From the IMG/VR virus record IMGVR_UViG_3300033571_018680, positions 40,288-104,287 of that record: a DNA stretch of 64,000 nt. One strand, written 5' to 3'. The notes under the pieces are model-generated. The model saw only the letters and a program-made list of their open reading frames with translations. It was not told where the DNA came from and did no database searches. Positions within the stretch are counted from its first letter, which is position 1; each line of letters starts with the position of its first letter. The position numbers and the translations under genes were made by a program. Below are positions 18,114 through 26,708 of this stretch, in pieces. This DNA comes from a virus.

Positions 18114-20203
18114 TTATCTAATAATATTTTTTTATCATATGTCTTTTCCATCCAGTCTTTTCCGGTAAATTTAAAATTAGGAGACTTTTCTGACATCCAA
18201 TTATAAGCTATTTTTATATTTTTAATATTTGTTTCTGAAAACATATTTTCTTTTTTTTGCCAATATGATTCATGTTTTTCGTGATATGATACATTGGGTG
18301 TTTCACAGACTAATCCTTGTTTTTCAAATTGTTGTTTGAAAACTATATCTCCTTCTATACTTTTACCCATTGTTATTCTAAAAATCCAATCCCAACTAGG
18401 TCTACCTATTATTTGACCATCTGGTATATAGTCTCTCCATTCCCTCCACCATGATTTAGTTACTGCGAACAAATCAGCACCTTTTGGATGATCACCACAA
18501 TCTGACCATTTAGCTAACTCTACTTCCTCTTTACTCATTTCTCTTTCTAACTTAAATGGGAAGTCTTTTCTAAATGAAAATGTACACTTCCACCTATTAC
18601 AAGATTCTACTATTTTTTCATATAAATCATCTGTTAAACATATATCACAATTAGTGTACATGACTATATCATTATCATTTTGGCACATATTATATCCATA
18701 ATCAAACAAATCTTTTATCATTGGTATCTCTAAATCATCTATCCTGTTATATCTTAAACAAGGAATAATTTTTTTATTTTCATATAATTTTTTCCAAGTT
18801 TTCTGTGCAAATTCTATTCTTTTATTGGTTTCAACATCATATGATTTGTACAAGGATGATACATGATATATAAATTGTTGACAATCTTCTATATCAGATT
18901 CCATATCCGTTTTTAATTTCTCTCCAAAAAACAAAATATCACTTAAAGATTCTAAAACATTCTTATGAGATTGACTATGAAATAACTCATAGAATTCAGA
19001 ATCTGATAAAAACCTATCTGTCTTTCTTCCTTTCCAGTTTTTATAAGCATCTCCTAAGTGTATAACTGACTTCTCAAACTTACCTCTTTTTGTAAATTTG
19101 TCTCTAAATTGTAAATCACTCCATGCAGCATCATCTGAAAACTCAGGAAATGGTAATTCCTTATTAATATTTGAATTGTTAATATTAAATAGTTGGAAAA
19201 ATCCTAATCCTTTATTTATTTCATATTTTCCTAATTTTTCTATTTCTATTTTACCTTCTTCCCAATCTCTATAAGTATTATAATCTTTACATATATACCT
19301 ATCTGATGTGTATAATAAATCAATATCAGTATCAATATTTATTTTTTGAGTTATTATGATATCAGCATCTAATAGTAAAATCCAATCTGGATTTTCAATT
19401 GATTTTATACCATCATTTATAGCTTTTCCTTTATTAAAAGTAGCTCCATTTTCATACATTCTATCTGTGACCACACATTTAACTCCAAACTTATCACATA
19501 TTTTTTGACACATTAAATCATCAGCTGATGTTACTACTGTTATGTCCTCAAAATATTTAATATTATTACTTAAAGAGAGTAATAAGTAATCATTATAGTT
19601 AACTGAGACTATAATAACAGATATTTTATTAATTTCATTTATTGGATTTACTACAATTGATTCTATACTATTTGATATAGTTCTTCTAGATACCGGCTTT
19701 GAAACCTTAACCATTACTGATTCTTTATCTGGATTTATATTAGGTCTTTTATTTATAACATTAATATCTAATGTTATTTTATTAGAAATTATAGAATCTA
19801 TTACATTAACATTATCTTCTATTTTAGAACTTGAATTGAATATTAATGCGTCTAGTGAATTTTTATTTTCTTTTCCATTAAATTTTGAATTTACATAAAT
19901 TAAATTTTCAATTAGGTTAATTTTATTAACTTTAAATAAACTATTATCAAATTTTGCAAACTTATTTGCCCATATTATAGTTTTATTTGGATATATTTTA
20001 TGTACAGCCTTTAGTAGCTCTATATCAGTACCTTTGTTTTCAAAAACAACAACTTTATTTTTATTTAAATTAAAATATGGAAAATTAACAAAGATGATTA
20101 TTCTAGATATCAATGAATTGGATATATTATAATCCAGTGAGTTTATAAATTCTGGTCCAAAATCATCAAATTCTTTTTCTGTTAATTTAATTACAAGTAT
20201 CAT
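18110..20203 (-). CDS. Multidomain glycosyltransferase (GT2 core plus second GT-A-like domain)
   Basis: 697 residues. Residues 1-120 are a Rossmann-like domain of unknown role. Residues ~193-330 are a GT2 domain starting I-S-V-I-I-V-S-V-N-Y with the metal site L-L-L-D-A-D-I-I-I (D279-x-D281). Residues ~430-697 form a second GT-A-like unit with I-V-M-Y-T-N-C-D-I-C-L and a W-D-W...F-R-I segment. Two catalytic domains in one chain suggest a polymerase-type or bifunctional transferase adding two sugars. It is the first gene of the minus-strand glycan operon, with a TTTATATATAAC element just before the start. Confidence 0.65.
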   Translation of the reverse strand: MILVIKLTEKEFDDFGPEFINSLDYNISNSLISRIIIFVNFPYFNLNKNKVVVFENKGTDIELLKAVHKIYPNKTIIWANKFAKFDNSLFKVNKINLIENLIYVNSKFNGKENKNSLDALIFNSSSKIEDNVNVIDSIISNKITLDINVINKRPNINPDKESVMVKVSKPVSRRTISNSIESIVVNPINEINKISVIIVSVNYNDYLLLSLSNNIKYFEDITVVTSADDLMCQKICDKFGVKCVVTDRMYENGATFNKGKAINDGIKSIENPDWILLLDADIIITQKINIDTDIDLLYTSDRYICKDYNTYRDWEEGKIEIEKLGKYEINKGLGFFQLFNINNSNINKELPFPEFSDDAAWSDLQFRDKFTKRGKFEKSVIHLGDAYKNWKGRKTDRFLSDSEFYELFHSQSHKNVLESLSDILFFGEKLKTDMESDIEDCQQFIYHVSSLYKSYDVETNKRIEFAQKTWKKLYENKKIIPCLRYNRIDDLEIPMIKDLFDYGYNMCQNDNDIVMYTNCDICLTDDLYEKIVESCNRWKCTFSFRKDFPFKLEREMSKEEVELAKWSDCGDHPKGADLFAVTKSWWREWRDYIPDGQIIGRPSWDWIFRITMGKSIEGDIVFKQQFEKQGLVCETPNVSYHEKHESYWQKKENMFSETNIKNIKIAYNWMSEKSPNFKFTGKDWMEKTYDKKILLDK

Positions 20204-20208
20204 AAAGT

Positions 20209-20219
20209 TATATATAAAG
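20209..20219 (-). promoter_or_regulatory. AATATATA-like promoter element of the glycan operon
   Basis: Minus-strand TTTATATATAAC 4-5 nt before the ATG at 20203; a variant of the window-wide element. Confidence 0.4.
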
Positions 20220-20233
20220 AAAAATCATTTCCA

Positions 20234-20638
20234 ATGAAAAAAACTATAGGCAGATGTGAAAAAATTTCACTTGTGGATTTAGGATTAGATTCTAAGGCTA
20301 AAATAGACACAGGTGCTTATTCAACCGTTATTCATGTTGATGGTGTTAAAGTTATAGATAATAAATTGCAATTTTGGATTGGTGATAAATCAAACAAATT
20401 TACTTTTTATGATTATAAAAAAATAACAGTAAGAAGTTCCTTTGGAAAAAAACAAAAAAGATACAGTATTTTAACTAGATTAAAAGTAGGTAATAAAGTT
20501 TATAAAATTTATGTATCTTTAACAGATAGAAAAAAAATGAAATATCCAATATTAATAGGTAGAAGATTTCTCCATAAGTTTGGATATATTGTTGATGTAA
20601 CAAAGAAAAATATTTATGATACCACTAAAAAGGTGTAA
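20234..20638 (+). CDS. RimB-like retropepsin-fold protease (PF05618 type)
   Basis: 134 residues. A-K-I-D-T-G-A-Y-S-T-V-I-H carries the catalytic D-T-G-A of retropepsin-like aspartic proteases, and Y-P-I-L-I-G-R-R-F-L is the matching hydrophobic-Gly strand. The overall pattern is that of the short 'ATP-dependent zinc protease' family usually found next to RimK-type ATP-grasp ligases. No RimK partner lies in this window. It could trim a glutamate tail or another amide-linked modification. Overlaps the next gene by 23 nt. Confidence 0.65.
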   Translation: MKKTIGRCEKISLVDLGLDSKAKIDTGAYSTVIHVDGVKVIDNKLQFWIGDKSNKFTFYDYKKITVRSSFGKKQKRYSILTRLKVGNKVYKIYVSLTDRKKMKYPILIGRRFLHKFGYIVDVTKKNIYDTTKKV

Positions 20639-21134
20639 TTATATCACCGGTGATAGTTCCTCAGTATCTTATGGATTAGATAAGATAATTAATTTTCTAG
20701 AATTAGAAGGTAAAAATATTATTGTTTTTTTCCCTAAACCAAAATCATATTACAATTCTCTTACTTATTTCGTGAATAATAGAAAAGAGTATGATGGATT
20801 TGATAACCTAAAGTCATTCATAGAAACCGAAGGAACTCTTTTTAGAGTTAATTTAATAATTTTAGATATTTGGCATTTAAGAAATTTAAGTAAAGAATAT
20901 ATTGACTTAGTAAAATCAACAGGAATTGATTTTATATTAGTATCTAGAAATTATCATTATACTTCTTCAGAAGATGTTTGTGATTATCACATAAAAAGAG
21001 AATCTGTTTCACATAGAAATTCAGACCAATTTTTCATAACAGATAAACTAAATGGTTGGACTACCGATTTAGATGCTCTTAGAATATCATATATTAGAGA
21101 TATTAAAATAAACAAATTATTTGACAAAGAATAG
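20616..21134 (+). CDS. Hypothetical protein, degenerate P-loop-like N-terminus
   Basis: 172 residues. N-Y-I-T-G-D-S-S-S-V-S-Y-G resembles a Walker A loop without the Lys, followed by strands I-I-V-F-F-P and L-I-I-L-D-I-W (Walker B position) and F-I-L-V-S-R-N-Y-H (sensor-like). The same order is seen in the P-loop protein at 24662, so the two may be distant relatives. Probably an inactive or divergent P-loop NTPase. Translationally coupled to the RimB-like gene. Confidence 0.45.
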   Translation: MIPLKRCNYITGDSSSVSYGLDKIINFLELEGKNIIVFFPKPKSYYNSLTYFVNNRKEYDGFDNLKSFIETEGTLFRVNLIILDIWHLRNLSKEYIDLVKSTGIDFILVSRNYHYTSSEDVCDYHIKRESVSHRNSDQFFITDKLNGWTTDLDALRISYIRDIKINKLFDKE

Positions 21135-21188
21135 TTAAATTTGTTAAATGTTAAATTTATCCGTATATTTATATTAAATATAAACTAA

Positions 21189-22280
21189 ATGAGAATTAGA
21201 AAAAAGTTTTTAAAACTTACAAACTACACCTATCCACATGGAACAGAAGGATTTTTGAAAGGATTCCTACCTCAAGGATATCAAGAAGATGGATATGGTA
21301 ATTATTACTATCTAATCGGAGATAATCCATCTACAATGTTTACTTGTCACTTAGATACTGCTTGTAGAGAACAAGAAAGAGTAAAACATATTTTCAGTGG
21401 TAATATGATTATGACTGATGGTAAAACAATATTAGGAGCCGATGATAAAGCGGGAATGGTTGTTATTCTTAATATGATTGAGAAAAAAGTACCAGGTCTC
21501 TATTTATTTTTTATAGGAGAAGAAGTTGGATGTATTGGCTCTGGTTTATTAGCTGATAATTGGAGTAAATTTCCACATTCAAAATCTATAACTAAAGTAG
21601 TTTCATTTGACCGAAGAGGTACATCATCTGTTATTACTCATCAATTTTGGGGAAGATGTTGTTCAGATGAGTTTGGTAAGATATTAGCTGGTAGATTATC
21701 TTCAACAAGTGATAGATTAATGTTAGATATTGATGATACTGGTGTTATGACTGATTCTGCTAAGTTTATGAGATTAGTTCAAGAATGTACCAATATATCA
21801 GTTGGTTATTATAATGAACATACATTCAAAGAGTGTCAAAATATTGAGTATCTACAAATATTGTGTGATGCTGTTGTTCAAATTGATTGGGAAACCCTAC
21901 CAATTGTTAGAAGTGTTGATGAAATTGATTTTGAAGAAGAAGATGAATATGATTATATTGACTCTGATGATTTTGAAATGAAAGATGAGTATGAAGAAGA
22001 ATTCTTTTCACACTTTAAGTATAAAGATGGTGTTAAGAAAATGTTTATTTCAAAAAGACATATTTCAAAAGAAAGATTAATTATTTGGAATTGGATTAAT
22101 TCAAGATGTGAATATAGTGGTGTTAGTTCTTTTACTTGGAATGGAAACTCTCTTCATATTGATAATGAGTTTGTTGGTAATAGAATTGACCTAATAGATA
22201 TGATTAGTCAATTATCATCTGTTCCTACATCTGAATTATCTCCAGTTCCTACAAGGATATCAAAAAAAATCCTGATGTAA
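21189..22280 (+). CDS. M20/M28-type zinc aminopeptidase-like protein
   Basis: 363 residues. Metal and catalytic elements appear in order: T-C-H-L-D-T (metal His/Asp), L-G-A-D-D-K-A-G-M (bridging Asp), G-E-E-V-G-C-I-G-S (catalytic Glu plus metal Glu), S-F-D-R-R-G (metal Asp), and a late H-T-F-K-E-C in the last metal-His position. After residue ~240 comes a very acidic linker, then a separate ~90-residue C-terminal domain I do not recognise. Likely peptide hydrolysis; target unknown. The stop codon sits in the loop of the following terminator. Confidence 0.65.
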   Translation: MRIRKKFLKLTNYTYPHGTEGFLKGFLPQGYQEDGYGNYYYLIGDNPSTMFTCHLDTACREQERVKHIFSGNMIMTDGKTILGADDKAGMVVILNMIEKKVPGLYLFFIGEEVGCIGSGLLADNWSKFPHSKSITKVVSFDRRGTSSVITHQFWGRCCSDEFGKILAGRLSSTSDRLMLDIDDTGVMTDSAKFMRLVQECTNISVGYYNEHTFKECQNIEYLQILCDAVVQIDWETLPIVRSVDEIDFEEEDEYDYIDSDDFEMKDEYEEEFFSHFKYKDGVKKMFISKRHISKERLIIWNWINSRCEYSGVSSFTWNGNSLHIDNEFVGNRIDLIDMISQLSSVPTSELSPVPTRISKKILM

Positions 22281-22292
22281 ATCAGGATTTTA
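22266..22292 (+). terminator. Intrinsic terminator with embedded stop codon
   Basis: ATCCTGAT (22269-22276) pairs with ATCAGGAT (22281-22288) around GTAA, whose TAA is the stop codon of the peptidase gene. A- and T-rich flanks suggest action in both directions. Confidence 0.75.
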
Positions 22293-22296
22293 ATTT

Positions 22297-22485
22297 TTAA
22301 CCTAGAATTAAACCAGGTGTTTTGTATTCTTTTTGAGAAACTATTTCTAACATTTGACTAGTTGATAGTTCTTTAGGATTCCAACCTTTAGTTTTAGAGT
22401 ATTCACTGATGAATTTTTCTCTTAGAAGATCTATTTCTTCTTTCTTTAGTCCTTGGTTTCCCTTAATTAGTTCTTTATTTTTCAT
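22297..22485 (-). CDS. Small hypothetical protein
   Basis: 62 residues, helical and basic, with K-G-W-N-P-K-E-L-S-T-S-Q-M-L-E-I and a C-terminal Y-K-T-P-G-L-I-L-G. The compact conserved-looking pattern suggests a real gene. No function is visible. It follows the membrane-protein gene at 22502 by 16 nt on the minus strand. Confidence 0.55.
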   Translation of the reverse strand: MKNKELIKGNQGLKKEEIDLLREKFISEYSKTKGWNPKELSTSQMLEIVSQKEYKTPGLILG

Positions 22486-22501
22486 AAAATTAATTTATTT
22501 T

Positions 22502-22936
22502 TTACTGTAGTAAGAATATATATACAAATATTTGAATTAGCAAACCTAACACCATTAAAACAGTTCTTTTATTATATCTCATCAATCCAGAATAGAATAC
22601 TGGTAAAGTCTTAGACTCATCTTTCCACTTCATTGGATACATTTTATCATCTAATTTATTTCTTGTTAAGTAGTAAGTTCCGTTGTGGAAGTAACTAAAT
22701 AACATAACCATAGAAACTGTTGATATTAATGAATACCATCCTAAAGTGTGTACTAAAAATCCAGCAATTAGTAATATAACAAGTGATCTTTGTAAAGAGA
22801 AAATTCTGTTAATTTCAAATTCACAAGTTCTTCTGCTATTATTTCTATAGTGCCAATAGAATCCTTCTCTGAATCCATCCATCATTGAATAAGCTATCCA
22901 GATTAAATTTGCTAATAATAATGTAATTATAATCAT
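22502..22936 (-). CDS. Integral membrane protein, about four TM segments
   Basis: 144 residues. Hydrophobic segments at the N-terminus (I-I-I-T-L-L-L-A-N-L-I-W), around residues 50-65 and 68-85, and at the C-terminus (V-L-M-V-L-G-L-L-I-Q-I-F). A basic loop (H-Y-R-N-N-S-R-R) probably faces the cytoplasm. Unknown function; holin-like or host-membrane remodelling roles are possible but not shown. A TTTTAATATATAC element precedes it. Confidence 0.6.
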   Translation of the reverse strand: MIIITLLLANLIWIAYSMMDGFREGFYWHYRNNSRRTCEFEINRIFSLQRSLVILLIAGFLVHTLGWYSLISTVSMVMLFSYFHNGTYYLTRNKLDDKMYPMKWKDESKTLPVFYSGLMRYNKRTVLMVLGLLIQIFVYIFLLQ

Positions 22937-22937
22937 A

Positions 22938-22968
22938 TTGTATATATTAAAATAATTTTGTATCTTTG
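22938..22968 (+). promoter_or_regulatory. Bacteroidota-type promoter, TTG-N20-TATCTTTG
   Basis: TTG at 22938-22940 and TATCTTTG at 22961-22968 with a 20-nt spacer fit the Bacteroidota consensus (TTG, 19-21 nt, TAnnTTTG). The ATG of the next gene starts 4 nt after the box, so transcription would begin at or very near the start codon. Confidence 0.6.
22940..22952 (-). promoter_or_regulatory. TTTTAATATATAC promoter element
   Basis: Minus-strand match to the window-wide element, 3 nt before the ATG at 22936; interleaved with the plus-strand promoter above. Confidence 0.5.
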
Positions 22969-22972
22969 TTCT

Positions 22973-23452
22973 ATGTTTGAGTTAATAGGAAAAATAGAAT
23001 TTGACCCAGTAAATGTTACTAAAAAACACAATAAACAAGCTTCTTGGAAGAAAACTGCTATGGTTAAATTTGACTGTGATATTTGGGAATATTACTCTTG
23101 GTTTCTACAAAAAAGATTTAACTTATACTTAAATAAGCCTTTAAGAGGAACTCACTTAACTATTATTAATGATAAATTTGACCCAGAGACTGAACATTTC
23201 TATGACCAAGGTCGTCAATTATTTCACGGTAAAGAAATAAGAATACAATATGATCCTACTTTAATTAGAGCTAATGATAAAGGACACTGGTGGATAAATG
23301 CTAAGTGTGATGATGCTAGAAATATTAGAAGTGTTATGGGGTTAACTCCAGATCCTTATTTTGGGTTTCACATTACTATTGGTTTGGCTACTCACTTACA
23401 ATTAGAACACTCTAAGTATATTTTAAAACAATGTCTAAAATACAATCTGTAG
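22973..23452 (+). CDS. 2H phosphoesterase superfamily protein
   Basis: 159 residues from the ATG at 22973; a TTG 15 nt upstream would start inside the promoter. Two H-x-T motifs, G-T-H-L-T-I-I and G-F-H-I-T-I-G, are the paired catalytic signatures of LigT/CPDase/AKAP-type 2H phosphoesterases, which cleave 2',5' or cyclic 2',3' phosphates. In phages such enzymes can degrade host 2'-5' linked or cyclic nucleotide signals or take part in RNA repair. Which of these applies is not visible. First of a gene run into the DUF4326 and glycosylase genes. Confidence 0.65.
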   Translation: MFELIGKIEFDPVNVTKKHNKQASWKKTAMVKFDCDIWEYYSWFLQKRFNLYLNKPLRGTHLTIINDKFDPETEHFYDQGRQLFHGKEIRIQYDPTLIRANDKGHWWINAKCDDARNIRSVMGLTPDPYFGFHITIGLATHLQLEHSKYILKQCLKYNL

Positions 23453-23458
23453 TTAATA

Positions 23459-23809
23459 ATGGATGATTTTTTTGATAGTTTTAAGGGTAGACCTAAATAT
23501 GACCATAAAGTCAGAGTAGTTCATTTTAAGAAAGAACCTTTTGATATTTATATCGGTAGACTACCAAATGGTAAGTTCAATAAGTGGGCCTACCCAAAAG
23601 AACTACGTGATACTTTCCCAGAAGGAACTCCAAGAAAAACAATTGTAGATGCTTATGAACAGTATCTAATTTCTAATCAGGAATTAATGAATGACTTACA
23701 TGAGTTAAAAGATAAAGTTCTTGGTTGTTGGTGTAAAGATATTGGTGGAAAAGGAAAATCTTGTCACGGTGATATTTTAGTTAAATGGGTAAAGAAAACT
23801 TGTAATTAA
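23459..23809 (+). CDS. DUF4326 family protein
   Basis: 116 residues. The order V-R-V-V-H-F-K...F-D-I-Y-I-G-R, then W-A-Y-P, then L-G-C-W-C, then S-C-H-G-D-I-L matches DUF4326 (PF14216), a small Cys/His-containing family common in phages. The conserved C-W-C and C-H-G-D suggest a metal site. No biochemical role is established that I can name. Closely follows the 2H phosphoesterase gene (6 nt). Confidence 0.7.
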   Translation: MDDFFDSFKGRPKYDHKVRVVHFKKEPFDIYIGRLPNGKFNKWAYPKELRDTFPEGTPRKTIVDAYEQYLISNQELMNDLHELKDKVLGCWCKDIGGKGKSCHGDILVKWVKKTCN

Positions 23810-23844
23810 AATTTGATATAATAATAGTATTAAATTTATATTAC

Positions 23845-24630
23845 ATGCCAGAATTAGCAGAATTAAAAATCATGTCTGATTATATCAATCAGAATGTAAA
23901 AGAAAAAACATTTACAAAACTATATCACGTTGAAAAGGGAAATAATCCCGTAGATTCAAATCTAATTGAAAACTTCAAAGTAGAATCCGTTTCTAACGGT
24001 AAAGAATTAGTATTAAGAGTCTATCATGATGTTGCAGATCTAAAATTTTCTGTCTTTATGGGTATGTCTGGTAACTGGAAGTGGGTTCCAACTGAAAAAT
24101 GGAATGATACTAAATTTATCAGAATGAGATTAGATTCAACAGATGGTCATTCACTTCTTTTATATGGTTCCTATATGGGTCCTAAATATAGATTAGGTGG
24201 ATTTACTGGTGTTAAAAGAGGACCAGATCCAACAAAAGAATTTGATAAATTTAAACAAAATATATTAGATAATCTTCATACTAAATTATTTGATAAACCA
24301 ATTTGTGAAGTAATTTTAGACCAAAAATACTTTAATGGAATTGGTAATTATTTAAGAAGTACCATATTGTTTTATTTAGATGTCAATCCATTTGAATCTG
24401 CTAGAAAAGTTATTACTGACAATCCTAATATTTTAGATTTATGTAAAGATATTCCTCTAAAAGCATATGAGTTAAATGGTGGTCAATTACAAGACTGGAT
24501 TAATCCGTTTGATACTGATTATGATGAATTCAAAAAGTGGGTTTTTTATCAAAAAGGACTTAAAGTAAAAGATAAAACAGGTAGAACTTTTTGGTTCCAT
24601 GATAAATGGAAAGATTTCTGTCCTTACTAA
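23845..24630 (+). CDS. Fpg/Nei-family DNA glycosylase
   Basis: 261 residues. It begins M-P-E-L-A-E (M-P-E-L-P-E in most members): Pro2 becomes the catalytic N-terminal amine after Met removal and Glu3 the partner acid. D-Q-K-Y-F-N-G-I-G-N-Y-L-R is the helix-two-turn-helix DNA-binding motif. The C-terminus keeps the beta-hairpin order (D-K-T-G-R-T-F-W-F-H) but only one Cys, so the usual four-Cys zinc finger is gone and a 'zincless finger' is likely. It should excise oxidised bases and nick abasic sites in phage or host DNA. Confidence 0.8.
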   Translation: MPELAELKIMSDYINQNVKEKTFTKLYHVEKGNNPVDSNLIENFKVESVSNGKELVLRVYHDVADLKFSVFMGMSGNWKWVPTEKWNDTKFIRMRLDSTDGHSLLLYGSYMGPKYRLGGFTGVKRGPDPTKEFDKFKQNILDNLHTKLFDKPICEVILDQKYFNGIGNYLRSTILFYLDVNPFESARKVITDNPNILDLCKDIPLKAYELNGGQLQDWINPFDTDYDEFKKWVFYQKGLKVKDKTGRTFWFHDKWKDFCPY

Positions 24631-24661
24631 ACAATTAGTATCCGTTTGGATATAAAAGATA

Positions 24662-25156
24662 ATGTTTGGTAAAAATTTCAATATAGTTATAGGAGATAGA
24701 GCTTCTGGTAGAACTACATTTCTATTTGAGTTGGCTAGACTGATTAAAAGTTTTGATAAAAAAATATGTTATGTCGGTGGTACTGATGAATTCTTTGAAT
24801 TTGCTAATAATTCAGTAGAAAGGATTTATGATTCAGCTTTTTTCTATAAAAATGACATTAGACTATTTCAAAATATAAAAGAAATAACCGAAAGAGATAA
24901 TTATGAATACATATTTGTGGATGATATAGATTATATCTCACATGATTGTATAGATATATTAAGTAGTATTAGAATAAATAAAATAGCTACTTGTTTAACT
25001 GATAATTTACCAATCTTTAATCAAGATATTAATTGTTATGAAATTAAAAGCGATAAAAATACACTTTTATTAAAAATCGGAGAAGAATTAGTAAAAACAA
25101 AAGATATAATAACTACTTTAAGTAGAGACCAAAAAATAAAATCAGTATTAAAATGA
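24662..25156 (+). CDS. P-loop NTPase, small
   Basis: 164 residues. I-V-I-G-D-R-A-S-G-R-T-T is a Walker A variant with Arg in place of Lys (G-x4-G-R-T), and Y-I-F-V-D-D-I-D is a Walker B. The layout resembles the core of thymidine-kinase-like or AAA-type P-loop proteins, but no zinc lid or lasso is seen. Its end overlaps the ThyA start by 4 nt, so it is translationally coupled and may work in nucleotide metabolism. Confidence 0.5.
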   Translation: MFGKNFNIVIGDRASGRTTFLFELARLIKSFDKKICYVGGTDEFFEFANNSVERIYDSAFFYKNDIRLFQNIKEITERDNYEYIFVDDIDYISHDCIDILSSIRINKIATCLTDNLPIFNQDINCYEIKSDKNTLLLKIGEELVKTKDIITTLSRDQKIKSVLK

Positions 25157-26208
25157 ATTCGGTAGATAAACAATATTTTGAACTATTAAACCACTTATTA
25201 AAGAATGGTGTTACTAAAAAAGATAGAACCGGAACCGGGACTATATCTGTATTTGACTATACTATGAGATTTAATATGTCTGAGGGATTTCCTTTATTGA
25301 CTTCTAAAAAAATGTTTACTAAGGGTGTAATACTTGAGTTAATATGGTTTCTAAGAGGTGATACTAATATTAAATATCTTGTTGAGAATGGTTGTCATAT
25401 TTGGGATGGAGATGCTTATAAGAGATATTCCATCATCGCTGGTGTGTCTACTCAAGTTCAAACCTTAACAAAAGAAGAATTCATAAATAAAATCAAAACC
25501 GATGATGAGTTTGCTAAGAAGTGGGGTGAATTAGGACCTGTTTATGGTAAACAGTGGAGAGACTGGCAAGGGTTTAAGCAAGGTTGGGATTCTATGGCTA
25601 ATACAGAATATTCTGGTGAGTTTGATACTAAAGGTGTAGACCAAATTTCAAACTTAATTAATGATCTTAAAAACAATCCAGATTCAAGAAGACTAATGGT
25701 TTCAGCCTGGAATGTTGGAGAATTGGATTCAATGGTACTTCCTCCTTGTCATTATGGTTTTCAATGTTATACACATGAAATGAATACATATGAAAGAAAG
25801 ATGTGGTGGTGTAGTTCTTTAGGTAAGAATATTAGTTATGCTGAAGACTTAGAAGAAACTGAATTAAATTCATTAAATATTCCTAAAAGAAAATTAAGTC
25901 TTAAATGGACTCAAAGAAGTGTTGATTCACTACTTGGTTTGCCATTTAACATAGCTTCTTATGGTTTGTTATTACATCTTTTAGCTAAGGAAGTTAATAT
26001 GGTTCCAAGTGAATTAATTTTCTCTGGTGGTGATGTTCATTTATATACTAATCATATTGAACAAGCTAAAGAACAATTAACAAGACAAACATTTAATCTA
26101 CCTACATTAGAATTAACTAATACATCATTAGACAATCTAAAGTATGAAGATATTAAAATTCTAAATTACCAATCTGATAAGGTATTAAAAGCAGAATTAT
26201 CAAATTAA
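25153..26208 (+). CDS. thyA: Thymidylate synthase
   Basis: 351 residues. D-R-T-G-T-G-T near the N-terminus, the catalytic Cys in L-P-P-C-H-Y-G-F-Q, and R-S-V-D-S-L-L-G-L-P-F-N-I-A-S-Y are all present. The Asn in L-P-F-N-I-A-S marks a dUMP-using thymidylate synthase rather than a dCMP hydroxymethylase. It is longer than the usual 265-290 residues because of an extra ~38-residue insert after the catalytic-Cys strand (rich in Trp, Glu and Leu) and additional residues before G-P-V-Y-G-K-Q-W-R. It supplies dTMP for phage DNA synthesis. Confidence 0.9.
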   Translation: MNSVDKQYFELLNHLLKNGVTKKDRTGTGTISVFDYTMRFNMSEGFPLLTSKKMFTKGVILELIWFLRGDTNIKYLVENGCHIWDGDAYKRYSIIAGVSTQVQTLTKEEFINKIKTDDEFAKKWGELGPVYGKQWRDWQGFKQGWDSMANTEYSGEFDTKGVDQISNLINDLKNNPDSRRLMVSAWNVGELDSMVLPPCHYGFQCYTHEMNTYERKMWWCSSLGKNISYAEDLEETELNSLNIPKRKLSLKWTQRSVDSLLGLPFNIASYGLLLHLLAKEVNMVPSELIFSGGDVHLYTNHIEQAKEQLTRQTFNLPTLELTNTSLDNLKYEDIKILNYQSDKVLKAELSN

Positions 26209-26216
26209 TTAAATAA

Positions 26217-26708
26217 ATGAGTAATATAACATCAAATAATTATTTAGACAACATAGTTGAACTAATTAAATCAATAGATACTACTGAGTTAACAGACATA
26301 GTTGACCAAACTGCTATGTCAAAAGTAACAGAAGAGCAAAAAGTTTACTTTTGGATTAGACTTTATCTTAAAGATGATAATATTAATGCTGAGATTGGAG
26401 ATGATATTAGCATTAATTGGAAACAATCAGGTGAAAAATTAGTAACTAAGTTTATTTGTTATGGTAAAAAAGGATTAAATAAAGATTACAATGATCAAGT
26501 AACAAATTATAATTCAGAAGATGATAAAAAATGCCTTTGTTTAATGATTGATACTAAAATGGTTAATTTTAATGATGATATTCCTTTTATTAGATCTTTA
26601 TTTAAAACCGGATATCACTATAAATATCAATTGGTGAAAAGAGAAGATTTACAATTTATTATTGACAAAAATGGAATGATTTTAGATTACTTTGATTGTG
26701 ATTTTTAA
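26217..26708 (+). CDS. Hypothetical protein downstream of thyA
   Basis: 163 residues, acidic, soluble, mixed alpha/beta with C-L-C-L-M-I-D-T-K-M and a C-terminal D-Y-F-D-C-D-F. Not recognised. It starts 8 nt after thyA and is probably co-transcribed. Its stop overlaps the convergent gene by 4 nt. Confidence 0.5.
   Translation: MSNITSNNYLDNIVELIKSIDTTELTDIVDQTAMSKVTEEQKVYFWIRLYLKDDNINAEIGDDISINWKQSGEKLVTKFICYGKKGLNKDYNDQVTNYNSEDDKKCLCLMIDTKMVNFNDDIPFIRSLFKTGYHYKYQLVKREDLQFIIDKNGMILDYFDCDF

Noticed and set aside
25153-26208. dCMP hydroxymethylase instead of thymidylate synthase
   Set aside because: The discriminating Asn is present in L-P-F-N-I-A-S-Y, which favours dUMP as substrate.
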